NCBI RefSeq assembly: GCF_000764305.2
Contig: NW_025930578.1
Coordinates: forward strand, 79,501 to 143,500
DNA from: Hyalella azteca
Lineage: Eukaryota > Arthropoda > Malacostraca > Amphipoda > Hyalellidae
Direction of reading: 5' to 3'
Length of the DNA stretch: 64,000 nt
Shown: positions 52,505 through 63,650 of the stretch, in pieces
Layout of the letters: each line of letters opens with the position of its first letter
Numbering within the stretch: position 1 is the stretch's first letter
Program-made: the position numbers and the translations under genes
Notes under the pieces: model-generated
Told to the model about the DNA's origin: nothing
What the model saw: only the letters and a program-made list of their open reading frames with translations
Database searches by the model: none

Positions 52505-54430
52505 CTACCAAACTATCCACGGTGGCTGATTAAGCTTCGTGATTTGCACGTTGGTGAGATTAACAGGAATGTTAATAATGGCTGCGTCGAGATGCTCCGT
52601 TCGCAGAGTTTGCAGAATCATTTCACCGTTCCTAGAATTAATAAGATTCATTGTAGACTTGTTACATATGTATTCTACATGACATTCAAAACAGAATGAA
52701 AATGAAAAAACTCTTACATTAAATTCATATAAAACATTACACAGATTGTCAGAGATTGATGAACTATCAGCATAGCATTCAATAAAGAAATTCCAAGTAA
52801 AGACAGAAATATTTATTTTATAATTTCAGTAGGCAAACAATAGCAGTTTTAATTTACTTAATGTTCAATGATAACTGAGTATTAGAAAACCCACCGTCCC
52901 AGTAAAAAGTAAGCTGGAATAGATGGTTTCCTTTCAGTTCCATCTGCAATCATCTCGATGAAAGAGGTATCAGTTGCAGCATCCATATCCGTAACAATGA
53001 CTGCTACAGCGCCTGCTTTCTCAACCTGAACAGCTTTACTCACAAATGAGCAAGATCTGGAAAAAAATATAAACCAATATAAACAAATTATGTTGATATA
53101 ACAAAACAAATTGATTAACAAAAATACATTACAAATACAAAAGATAGAATACAAAACATTTTGATCAAAATATTCCTGGAATGATTATATTTATAATGGC
53201 TCACATATAACATTTGATGGCTCCATAAAGTAAATGAATTTAAAAATTACTTATTATTGAAACTAACCTACTTTAATCAATTAAATTATTATTATATTCA
53301 GTTCCAACCATTCATCCTTGCAAGATCCTAATTAACTGATATTTTGAATATTGGATACTGCATAACATACAATAATTTGCACAGAGTTCATACGAAATAC
53401 ACGAGATATATACCTACATCATTAGAATGTTGCATATGCTCTGATAACAAGCACTACAGCAGTACAGTGATTCTGATAACAAGCAATACAGCAATACAAT
53501 GCATCATACCCTCCAATAACAAGTGCTACAGCATTACAGTGTATCATACCCTCTGATAATGAGCGCTACAGCAGTACAGTGACTCTGATAATAACAAATG
53601 CTACAGCAGACTGTGCATCATACCCTCTAATAACAAGCACTACGTACAGCAGTACAGTGACTGATAATAACAAGAGCTACTGCAGTACAGTGTATCATAC
53701 CCTCTGATAACAAGCGCTACAGCACCATTCAGTTGAGGGCCATTGTATAGACGAGAGCAGCCATCCTCAGGATCTGCCAGAACCAATCTTAAGCCGCGCT
53801 GTGGGAACAACTGGAAGAAAATAAGACAATGTTATCTCTGTGGTGATAAATAATAAACATGACTCAATTCAGAATTGTCTATTATCAAATCCATTATGAA
53901 GAATTTGTCTCTAGATACATTTTAGGCCCTCCAAGATATGTCTGATCAGCCCGTTCTTTCGCAAGTAGTACCAGTAGTAGAATGGTTTGCTACAGCTAGT
54001 AGGTAGTATTCTGTCCAAAAGATTATGAAAAATTATTCATTATAAATACATCCAAATATTTGGTCAAAATTGCCTCTTGATGAATAAGACATGATCCATT
54101 TCCAATAAAAATTTGACAATACAAGTCTCATCTTTGATCTGAATGCATTAGAGTCTTGACAAAGAAATTTATGATAAGTACATCTCACTGAAAAAAATAG
54201 CATATTTTTGGTAACACTATAGAAGAGATCAACTTTTTACTTTTTATTAAATATTCAATCTGACAAAACCAAAATAACACTTGCACAGCAACTTACAAAA
54301 TCAGTTCCAAAGTTTTGGGCTTGGCGCAATCTGTAGGTATACTGGAGGGACTTCGGGAACACTATTTCAAAAAAAGGATCATCCTCTGTGAAGTCATAGA
54401 TGGTGGCCTCATTGTAAGCAACATTGGGAA
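52505..54430 (-). CDS. PRADC1: PRADC1-like protease-associated domain protein (5' exon missing)
   Basis: Four exons, 5' to 3': A 54430-54297, B 53810-53701, C 53056-52895, D 52631-52505; all GT/AG with consistent phases. Peptide landmarks: YDFTEDDPFFEIVFPKSLQY, LRLVLADPEDGCSRLYNGPQ, LNGAVALVIRG joined to GSCSFVSKAVQVEKAGAVAV, IIADGTERKPSIPAYFLLGR-type text, and NIPVNLTNVQI with the C-terminal QPPWIVW. These match vertebrate PRADC1 (ending IPVNVTSIP...QPPWTFW) throughout. Known family: a small secreted glycoprotein made almost wholly of a PA domain, without a protease domain; its biological role is poorly defined. An N-glycosylation sequon (NLT) is kept. The signal-peptide exon, expected to end in phase 1 upstream of 54430, was not found and may lie beyond the repeats. 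Confidence 0.94.
53425..53720. repeat. Array of PRADC1 exon B donors
   Basis: Seven decayed units of 40-60 bases. On the minus strand each reads like GCGCTTGTTATCAGAG-GGTATGAT followed by ACACTGTACTGCTGTAG. The functional exon B end and its donor (AGAGG|GTATGA at 53701/53700) are the first unit. Confidence 0.88.
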
Positions 54431-55585
54431 CTGTGGAAAATAATAAATTGTTGATATGCCTATGTAATACTTTTAAACATTCATATAAGTTCTCCTGCTC
54501 CACCCCAAATGCAAAGTTAAAAAGAAAAACATAAAATGTAATATACGTAATTTCTAGATTTCTATCTACCACCATAATAACTGATTTTTACACAACAAAT
54601 ATTTCTCACACTAATATAATACCTGTGAAACCCACTAGATAGCTGAAGCAGACACAAAACTTAGGTAGAAGCCACTCATAAATGAGAAAGAGACACCCAT
54701 ACTTGTGGACAGTTTTACCCATTCCTCAACTACTTTTTTCTAGCTTATGAAAAAAAATTAGGAAAAACAGTGTATTTTTGAATGCATTTTTTGAAAATCA
54801 CCCATGAAAAGAATAAATCCTGTAAATAAAATTCTATCCAATATTCTAGACTGGGCTGAAGCCAAATCATTTTGAAGCTTACTAAATATATCAAGATTTT
54901 AAAATCTTCTAGACTTTTTCACCAGATTATCCATGTCAAAATTTATTTTTATACATCTTTTGAAGAGCTTGCCAAGGCAAATATTTTGTTATCTCTTTAC
55001 ATGAATTTTTAGCAAGAAATGTGGAAGATTTAGTTAGTTCTGGCAACAAATTCTAAATAATACGGTACTTGTGATATTTTTAGTAACACAATTGCTCAAG
55101 TCTGTATGATGGATTCTAAGTTTGTATGATGGATACTTAATTTAAGAAAATGATCTTAGTTCTAAGGATAAAATTAAAAACTAAGCATGATCATTAATTG
55201 ATTGGCAAAACTAAGTATATACAAGTTCTTGGTTTGAGATTTTTTTCCAATAAGCTATAAATTAACTTTTGGGATAAATTAAATAAAATTAAATTAATTA
55301 ATTATATATAGGTTGATGGCTGGCCTCTGCCAAAGGTGCAGAGTTAGGTAAATGCCTTGCCTATTTATACATTTGCAGACCAAAATGCATTGCCGGCAGT
55401 CTTACAGATGCATCCCATTGCATCATTGCATTGCTAACAGTCTTCAATTTGTTGCTGCTTCACTCCACTGCGAACAATTTTCATCAAAATTCTTACAAAA
55501 CCAAATTTGTTGAGTGTACCTATCTTAAACATTCCAGGTATTGCAGTAGACAATTGCATTACAACTGAAATTACAGAATTGTGGA

Positions 55586-55789
55586 TTGTGCTTTGCAGCC
55601 TCATCCGATCAACTGGGAACCAGAAATTTTAAAGATGATGCAGCCATTGATGTACCTCTTGTTCAGCAGTTAGCATTGCCAAAGATTTGGGAATATCTAA
55701 AATGCAATAATTTCAATCCATATGTGTCAGCAAGATTTTATGAAAACATAAATGTTGCTGCTAATGTGTTGCAAAAGATCTTTAGATAA
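55586..55789 (+). other. Unrecognised 67-codon frame
   Basis: Reads KDDAAIDVPLVQQLALPKIW and SARFYENINVAANVLQKIFR. Composition is protein-like but no family is recognised. It lies between transposable-element relics and is probably one itself. Confidence 0.3.
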
Positions 55790-55811
55790 TCACCCACTTT
55801 CTGCACCATGG

Positions 55812-56005
55812 GAAATAGTGTCAAAGCAGTGACTTTTTAGACTTTTTTGTTCATTTTTTTAGTCCTCTACACAGACCAGTAAAGTATCATTGATGCAGGC
55901 TTATTGCCAGCATTAGCCAATTATACACAAGAAATTGTTTTAAATCTTGAATAGATGTGGAAATTAAAAATGAACTGATAATAAACAATCTGTTGTTGGT
56001 CAGTG
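55812..56005. mobile_element. hAT-like MITE, copy 2
   Basis: From ATAGTGTCAAAGCAGTGAC to TTGGTCAGTGGTCAC; interior matches copies at 25527 and 56749 (TTTAGACTT, AAGTATCATT, TTTAAATCTTGA). Confidence 0.65.
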
Positions 56006-56174
56006 GTCACTAACTCACTATGCCCTGGGGCCTGGGCCTCTGCTGTCTGCCCAATTTGAATTTACAGAAAAGCATCAGGGAATTTAAAATGAATTGTTTT
56101 CTAAAAAAAGTCTCATTTACCACCAAATATGGAAAATCAGACAGAAGTCTCCTAAAATTACATGTAATCCACAC

Positions 56175-57006
56175 TCAGGATGATGTATGTTTTTGATGAA
56201 TTTTCCCGCGCATTTCCACTTTTTTTAAGCTATTGCTGTGCACAGTTGGTGCAATGTAAGAAAATCGATTCTCTTCACAAAGTGTTCGCGCAATCCCGGC
56301 CATCAATTCTATGTCGCGCTGCCGCGCATGAGCAGTTTGTGGAGGAACAGACGTAATACTCACATTACTCAGTACCGGTACAGTATGCCTTCAATTATCT
56401 TTCAATAATATATGATTTTTCTTGATACGGAAATTTGGTGAATGAGAAATCTAGAACTTTATTTTAGAAGAAATTTTCTCCAAAATCATATGGCAACACT
56501 GAACACCATCTGTTTACATTTCGTATGTATAATAGCCGCAGTTTACGATTACCGTACGTTCCGTATCCGACAAGGGGGACAAGCAGAAGAGTCAGAAGTA
56601 ACCCGGACATGTCTTACATTTTATTATTGTCAGTTCGACTCGCGTAGTCAATATACTCGCGTATATTGTCAACTAAAATAGTAGAACTATTTTAGCTTTC
56701 TAAAGTACAGCGCACGGCGCATTTTTTTACCAGCATAGTACGGCGCACCATAGTGGCAAACCAGTGATTTTTTTAGAATCAGTTCATTTTTAATTTCCTC
56801 ATTTACTCAAGATTTTAACAGATTTCTTATGTATGATAATTCTGGTACCTATCCAAGATACTTTACTTTACTGGTATACTTATAGGACTCAAAAATGAAC
56901 TTGAGGAAGAGTCTAAAAAACTCTCTGCTTTGTCACTATGCGGCGCACCGCGCAGGTTGTTAAAATGATGAAATAAATTCCCGCGCACTTGGCACATCTT
57001 CCTGAC
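56175..57006 (+). mobile_element. Dispersed repeat with conserved small frame, copy B
   Basis: Same family as 19663-20152, lengthened by about 150 bp of extra sequence near 56310-56460 and by the MITE at 56749-56940. The small frame again ends FYYCQFDSRSQYTRVYCQLK. Confidence 0.65.
56749..56940. mobile_element. hAT-like MITE with 8-bp target duplication and empty site
   Basis: 192 bp with ends CATAGTGGCAAA and TTTGTCACTATG. CGGCGCAC flanks it on both sides (56741-56748 and 56941-56948). Copy A of the host repeat (near 20080) shows the unoccupied site, with CGGCGCAC once. This proves insertion and defines the element borders. Confidence 0.92.
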
Positions 57007-57339
57007 CATGGCATGTAATAATGTTATTTTCATAGGTGATATTTCTAAATTGCACATAAATTTAGGAAATTTTTTTGTATTTATTTCTGAAGAAATTGAG
57101 GAAGGGCCATATGAGCAGGTAAAACTGGCCTGATTCACAGGATTTTTCACTTGATTATTGGGTTGCTTCTACCAAATTTCAAAATTAGCTTTAGCATTGG
57201 GGTAAACGCGGCATATTCCGACAAAAGATCTCTTACAAAATCCGTGCAATGGTGGTTCGGTGTAATTCCGTGAGAATTTCGAAATGCAGTACTCCTGATC
57301 ATTACCTTAAATTTCCAATCAGGCGTGACCTTTTCATTT

Positions 57340-57465
57340 ATAGTCAGTCACCTGGCAGAGCACTGTATCAAAGGAAAGCTTTTCACCTTGGCCTTGGGTG
57401 GAAAGCTTTTTTATAAGTGAACTTCCATTCTTAGAATTCCAGCCTGCGGCACACACAGTGACGGA
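57340..57465 (-). pseudogene. Dispersed coding fragment, copy 2
   Basis: Reads AGWNSKNGSSLIKKLSTQ, then GQGEKLSFDTVLCQVTDY, within a longer 82-codon frame (57582-57334) starting MPSHDSQNTSLRVSNDETSQ. Same unknown protein as 18958-19075. Confidence 0.5.
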
Positions 57466-57659
57466 ATATAGGGATTTGGTAGGTTTCCATTCTAAAGGCT
57501 TTTTAATAAATATGGCAACATTTTGTGACGTTTCATCGTTGCTGACGCGTAGTGAAGTGTTTTGAGAGTCATGTGAAGGCAACAGAACTTACGTAACGCA
57601 TACGGTTTTTTTCATAGTTTTTTATTTCTTGATGCGTCCTTAATGTGTCGGAATATACC

Positions 57660-58640
57660 GCGTTTACCAATCATGAATTTACCAATCATGATAGCCTATA
57701 TAGTGCTTTAGTAAAATACTTGTCTTTCCAGAATTCAGATCAGATGTTGAATAAACATATTGATAAAATATTACATACCTAATATTTATTTGTAAATCAT
57801 ATATTATTTAAATATAATGGTTCCAACTGGCAACTTACATAAATCAGTAGAAGTAAGACAAATATGCACATTAAGCATAAAACAGGTACAGTAAAATATA
57901 AATGCCCAACTGAGTTTCATCATTAATTTTTAGATTGCTTGATGCAGGGAAAATGACAAGCAGCCTTGAATCTGAAAAACCATGGAAGACCTGCCCCTAC
58001 CATTTTTACACCACAAAACACATAGTTATGACAGGTTTGTTCCGAAATCCGCGCCTACGGGAATTTGAACGTCTATTATAGAATCTAGGCTAATGGTATG
58101 CTAATATTAAAATAAAAAAATTATATTTCAAATATTCATATGATGTGGAGTATTTATTGACACGCAGTAAGTAAGATGTGATTCTTGACTAGAAATATAT
58201 TCCACCCTTAGCTGATTTTGATCCTCTAACAATCTTATGTCATAATGATGGAAAAACTCATCATTATATATTTATATTTTCCATCATAATGATGGAAAAC
58301 TGATAAAGCTATATGAATCAATCACAATTTGAATGCTACGAATATAATTAAAAAAATTGTAATTTGTTAGCGCTCATTATATTGTGATTTATTCTGTTCA
58401 GTTTATTTTTTTCATTTATCTATTTCACGCTCCATTTTGACGCGACTGTGTGTTTACTGCTGTATCTTGCAAATGAAAGATATTCTGTACTTTTAATCAC
58501 TAAATAAACTCGCATCGTGCTTCCGTTATTTTTACTAATATCTTTATTCACCTTTGCTTTGAATACTCAATTCATTGCTTCTTTTCGTATCGGTATTATT
58601 GACTTGCTATTACTGCTATTTTTATTGGTATTAATAATAT
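57660..58640. other. AT-rich spacer
   Basis: No gene seen. Near 58235-58300 the palindrome-like CATAATGATGGAAAA occurs twice around an AT core. Confidence 0.5.
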
Positions 58641-58649
58641 AATATAATA

Positions 58650-58905
58650 ATGCGGTTTCAGCGTTTATTAGGCCGTAGGCTGGTCGCTGATTCTTGACTT
58701 TGCAGAACATCCACAGCTGGTTGCGGACTTGAACTCGCAACTCACTGATACAAATTTTCTTTGCTTAACCGCCCGTCTCCTTGCCGATTTTGACCAAAAA
58801 TTGGGGCACAGAGCTGTGATCGAACCCGAACCTCTCTTCCCTAATCCTGGCACTCTGAACTTTAACCACCGGGCCACCCAGGCCATTCCTGCCTGGGTTG
58901 GACGT
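58650..58905 (-). mobile_element. tRNA-derived SINE (minus copy)
   Basis: On the minus strand: GGTGGCCCGGTGGTTAAAGT (A-box region) and TCGGGTTCGATCACAGCTCT (B box), then a second tRNA-like block with GCGAGTTCAAGTCCGCAACC, ending in AACGCTGAAACCGC and an AT-rich tail. Confidence 0.8.
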
Positions 58906-58924
58906 TTAGTCTCTCATAAAAGCT

Positions 58925-59180
58925 ACCTCTGAGTGGCCCAGCGGTTACAGTTCAGAGTACCAGGATTAGGTAAGAGAGGTGCGGGTTCGATCACAGCTCT
59001 GTGTGACAGTTTCTGATCAAAATCGGTGAGGAGCAAGCAGTTGAGCAAGGCAGAATTGCAGCAGGCAGTTGCGAGTTCGAAACCGCAACTAGCTGTGAAT
59101 ATTCTGCTATGTTAAGAACCAGCGACATGCCTAAGTCCTAATTAACGCTGAAACCGCTATATTATATTGAATATATTAAT
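58925..59180 (+). mobile_element. tRNA-derived SINE (plus copy)
   Basis: GAGTGGCCCAGCGGTTACAG, GCGGGTTCGATCACAGCTCT, then GTTGCGAGTTCGAAACCGCA and AACGCTGAAACCGCTATATT. Mirror partner of the SINE at 58650-58905, head to head about 20 bases apart. Confidence 0.82.
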
Positions 59181-59289
59181 TCAGTCGTATTATGTTCCTT
59201 TCTGTCGTTAGTTTCCGTAATAGAGCATCCGGTCTCAAAAGTTTCACCTATTACACGATCTTTATTCACGTGTATTTGGATATTTAATA

Positions 59290-59670
59290 CTTTGACATTC
59301 ATTCAAGCGGGTTTACTCTGATACTACCTCGGTCTCCATTTAAGCATATTTGGTCTCCTGTTGCAATATTTTTCTTTCTAGAGTATTTTAAGCCTTTACA
59401 GCAAATATCTTCATCCGCGCGTGTTTGGTCCATTAAAGTAATTTACGCCGTGAAAGGGCTTGGGCTTCTAACTGCCGTTTACCTCAGAACAAAGCTTTGG
59501 TCCCTCGCCGCCTTATTCCTCATATAAACGAGTTACTCCCTTGCTACTGATGCATTCACAAAAGAGTGTGGACTCCTCATTGCCATTCCATCACAAAAGG
59601 TTTTGGTTCATTACCGCAGTTTTCCTCACAAAATGGTCGTGGTAACTTACTGCCGTTTTCATCATATAAG
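59290..59670. repeat. Degenerate tandem repeat of about 35 bp
   Basis: Decayed units around TTGCCGTTTTCCTCACAAAA and GGTTTGGTC. Low conservation, so boundaries are approximate. Confidence 0.5.
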
Positions 59671-60629
59671 AAAAAACTTTTATTATTCTCAGAAATAGAT
59701 AATATATATTATACAAAAATAAAATCCCTCACGTTTGTCTCCTTATTTTTATCTATTGCCCTATAAGCTGCAATCTTCATACAAACGTGGTTGGATATTT
59801 ACAGCAGTTATCTTTATTAATATCGTGCGTGGATGTTCATCATCCAAAAATTGCCCGTTCGCCAGTTTGCAACACGAATCATGACTAAAGAGACCTTGCA
59901 AAATCGTGTCTCATTCACTAAGGAAGACCGTAATAACTTATATGCATAATGCCAATTCAGGGCTTCAGAAATAAAAAATTTGCACCGTATTAAATTAATT
60001 ACTACGAAATACCTGTTAAAATTTGTCTTCACTATTCTTTTTTTGTCTTTCCTTCCAGAAAAAAAGCCCTGGAAACTTCAATATGAAACTTTCAAACAAG
60101 GTGAAATTTTACAAATGAAATGCCGCTACGCACACGACGTTTTGCACGATTTGCACTCATGACAAATCTTCGAAAATTTGCATGCAACTAACATGCGAAA
60201 TTTGAACATTCTCCCGCGTAAAAATACTCTTGAATTAAAAATATTCCAACATCTGCACAAACAATAACTGGAAAATGGTTCAAAAATTCATTCATCGAAA
60301 TGAATCGGTAACATTTTCAAGCAATCTAATATCTTAGCGATCTAATATCTAAACATGATCTTAGCCATAGCCCAAGTCCCAGCAGAAAGTGGACCTATTA
60401 AGATGCGCTAATTTTTCTCTTTGCTGGGCTAAATTGGTTAAGGGTGCTTGCTTATACAAGTGCAAAAAGAGTGTCAATAGTTTGGACAAAACCCCCGCAC
60501 TTCTCCGAGTGAATTGTTCGGGAATAAAGAACGGGTAATGGAACACAAGCATCACCTTGGGGCAGACTAGCACTTTTACTTTCAGAGAGGAGAGCAAGGC
60601 CGAAAATTCAGGCATTCGAGCAGCGTGAA

Positions 60630-61195
60630 TAACGTGAACACCGTGAACAGCGTGAACAGCGTGAATGGCGTGAACAGCGTGAACAGCGTGAGCAGCGTGA
60701 ATGGCGTGAACAGCTACACAGCGTGAACAGCGTGAACACCGTGAACAGCGTGAACACCGTGAACAGCGTGAACAGCGTGAACAGCGTGAGCAGCGTGAGC
60801 AGCGTGAACAGCTACACAGCGTGAACAGCGTGAACACCGTGAACAGCGTGAACAGCATGAACTGCGTGAAAAGCGTGAACAGCGTGAACAACGTGAACAG
60901 CGTGAACACCGTGAACAGCGTGAACACCGTAAACAGCGTGAACAGCGTGAAAACCGTAAACAGCGTGAACAGCGTGAACAGCGTGAACTGCGTGAAAAGC
61001 GTGAACAGCGTGAACAACGTGAACAGCGTGAACACCGTGAACAGCGTGAACAGCGTGAACAGCGTGAACAGCGTGAACACCGTGAACAGCGTGAACAGCG
61101 TGAACACCGTGAACACCGTGAACACCGTGACCAGCGTGAACAGCGTGAATAGCGTGAACAGCGTGAACAGCGTGAACAGCGTGAACACCGTAAAC
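60630..61195. repeat. 9-bp satellite GTGAACAGC
   Basis: More than 60 copies of GTGAACAGC with variants GTGAACACC, GTGAATGGC and GTGAACTGC, running into an N gap. Higher-order repetition is visible (GTGAACTGCGTGAAAAGC recurs about 120 bases apart). Frames through it are artefacts. Confidence 0.95.
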
Positions 61196-61741
61196 NNNNN
61201 NNNNNNNNNNNNNNNNNNNNNNNNNNNNNNNNNNNNNNNNNNNNNNNNNNNNNNNNNNNNNNNNNNNNNNNNNNNNNNNNNNNNNNNNNNNNNNNNNNNN
61301 NNNNNNNNNNNNNNNNNNNNNNNNNNNNNNNNNNNNNNNNNNNNNNNNNNNNNNNNNNNNNNNNNNNNNNNNNNNNNNNNNNNNNNNNNNNNNNNNNNNN
61401 NNNNNNNNNNNNNNNNNNNNNNNNNNNNNNNNNNNNNNNNNNNNNNNNNNNNNNNNNNNNNNNNNNNNNNNNNNNNNNNNNNNNNNNNNNNNNNNNNNNN
61501 NNNNNNNNNNNNNNNNNNNNNNNNNNNNNNNNNNNNNNNNNNNNNNNNNNNNNNNNNNNNNNNNNNNNNNNNNNNNNNNNNNNNNNNNNNNNNNNNNNNN
61601 NNNNNNNNNNNNNNNNNNNNNNNNNNNNNNNNNNNNNNNNNNNNNNNNNNNNNNNNNNNNNNNNNNNNNNNNNNNNNNNNNNNNNNNNNNNNNNNNNNNN
61701 NNNNNNNNNNNNNNNNNNNNNNNNNNNNNNNNNNNNNNNNN
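61196..61741. other. Assembly gap (546 N)
   Basis: Run of N between two different arrays, so array sizes and their junction are unknown. Confidence 0.99.
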
Positions 61742-62165
61742 GAGTGTGAAACATGTTTGTAACTGAGTGTGAAACATGTTTGTAACGGAGTGTGAATCAT
61801 GTTTGTAACTGTGTGTGAAACATGTTTGTAACTGAGTGTGAAACATGTTTGTAACGGAGTGTGAATCATGTTTGTAACTGAGTGTGAAACATGTTAGCAA
61901 CGGAGTGTGAAACATGTTTGTAACGGAGTGTGAATCATGTTTGTAACGGAGTGTGAATCATGTTTGTAACGGAGTGTGAATTATGTTTGTAACGGAGTGT
62001 GAAACATGTTTGTATCGGAGTGTGAAACATGTTTGTAGCGGAGTGTGAATCGTGTTTGTAACGGAGTGTGAAACATGTTTCACACGGATGCAACTGAGTG
62101 TGATAGAAGTTGGCATAGGGTGTAAAACATGTTAGTAGCAAAGTTCGAAACATGTTTGTATTAGA
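61742..62165. repeat. 24-bp satellite GAGTGTGAAACATGTTTGTAAC
   Basis: About 17 copies with alternating AAACATG and AATCATG variants and A/G at the unit border, decaying after about 62080. Confidence 0.93.
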
Positions 62166-62339
62166 GTTCGAAGCAAAAGTAATGTAATGCATCATAAGTT
62201 GAAATGTAGGTATTTGTTATCCATTATACGTACGTGCAAATCAAGCCTGAATTTCTACTCGGCAAACAACTCTTTTATTTTGCGAGATTACACAGCAATC
62301 TTGTTTTTATAAAAAAAGCTATTTTGGCATATCGCCCAA

Positions 62340-62660
62340 GCAACGTCGCTTTTCAAAGCAATCCTGTGTGCATCAGAAACAGGAAATTTAGGCATGAGCC
62401 ATGAAACGGTCACGTTTCAAAGCCAGGGTTGGCGATTTTTTTGATTTTTTTTTTTAAAATCAAAAAAATCAAAAATCAATGATTTTTTTTATTTTTTCAT
62501 GATTTTTTTGATTTATTTAGCCTGAAACGGTCACGTTTCAAAGCATTCATTTAATTACGTATTAGAAACAGGAAATTTTAGCATGAGCCTGAAACGGTCA
62601 CGTTTCAAAGCATTCATGACGCATTAGAAACAAGTAATTTTGGCATGAGCCTGAAGCGGT
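62340..62660. repeat. About 65-bp array with CGTTTCA palindrome
   Basis: Four units of TGAAACGGTCACGTTTCAAA followed by GCATTCATGACGCATTAGAA and ACAGGAAATTTTGGCATGAG. The first part is a short perfect inverted repeat (TGAAACG/CGTTTCA). Confidence 0.8.
62424..62520. mobile_element. Relic of the hAT element end
   Basis: CCAGGGTTGGCGATTTTTTT followed by T-rich ATGATTTTTTT words, like both ends of the element at 26537-28266. It interrupts the 65-bp array. Only about 95 bp remain, so it is a solo-end or internally deleted copy. Confidence 0.65.
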
Positions 62661-63279
62661 CACGGATCGACGAGAGAAAATCATTCGAGAAATTGAGTGC
62701 CCGGAACTAGGGCGAAAAATAGCGGCATCATGGACGATTTTCAAAGCAATTGCGTGATGATGGATTAAGGTTCGGACTTGACTGTTAGAAAACAGAAGAA
62801 AATAAATCATAAAAAGAAAGTTGGGGAAACATAAACACAATTTATTTTTATTTGTGCCAATGGTACTGCAGTATAATGGAATTATTAGTTGACAATATTA
62901 TTAGGTTATATGATGTGCAGTGAAATAATGTTATAAAATTTTGCCTTATCATTAATTTAACATCTTATAAACTACAAAATTGAATGAGATGCTAGGCAAG
63001 CCTTTAGTTGCACAAAGGAAAGTCCGAGTAACTTAAATTATGGCTTATTAAAAGAACGTCAATGTTTGAGAAAAAGAAAATATGATCGCGTGAAGATAAT
63101 CGTAATACAAATGATAACGATGATAATGATTCGAATATATAAGTGACTCCAACAATAATATTTCAGGGATGGTACAAATTTTGATAATTTTTTTCATACG
63201 TTTAACGATTAACTAGTTATGAGTTAATAATCATTAACGAAGTGTCTTTGCAGCTGTGAACAATACAGTGATACTGTGA

Positions 63280-63650
63280 AAAACAACGATAAGTTGATGT
63301 TGTAAAGTTAGCATAACGTTGATAGAAGTTGCAGAGTCAGGAAATCGTTGAGTTAAAGTTAAACCTTAGGACACTGGTAAGTTGAAGTTTTGAAGTTAGG
63401 ACAACATTGAGTTAAAGCTGTAAAGCTAGAGCAAAATCAAGTTGAAGTTGTAAAGTTCTGAACATTATAAGTACAGTTATAAATTTTAGAAAATTTTAAA
63501 CTGAACTGAAATTAGTGCAACGTTAAGTTGAAGTTCTGAAGTTAGTACGACATCACGCTGAAGTTATGAAATTAAGAGAACGTCAAGTTGAAGTTATAAA
63601 ATTAGGAGAACATCAAGTTGAAGTTTTAAAGTCATTTCAACGTTATATGT
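63280..63650. repeat. About 31-bp degenerate repeat
   Basis: Units of AAGTTGAAGTTGTAAAGTTA followed by GxACAACGTTG, ten or more, strongly decayed. Confidence 0.7.

Noticed and set aside
55586..55789. Missing first exon of PRADC1
   Set aside because: It is on the plus strand and has no signal peptide; no minus-strand signal-peptide exon ending in phase 1 could be supported upstream of 54430.
58800..59020. tRNA genes suggested by GGTTCGATC B boxes
   Set aside because: Flanking sequence matches a SINE family present at 12224 as well, and acceptor stems do not pair.
60330..60420. U2 snRNA gene suggested on the minus strand by TGGCTAAGATCA near 60365
   Set aside because: Only about 12 bases match the U2 branch-site neighbourhood; the 5' end and Sm-site region do not follow.
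60361..61915. Frames of 300-500 codons through the N gap
   Set aside because: They consist of 9-bp repeat translation and unknown residues across the gap.
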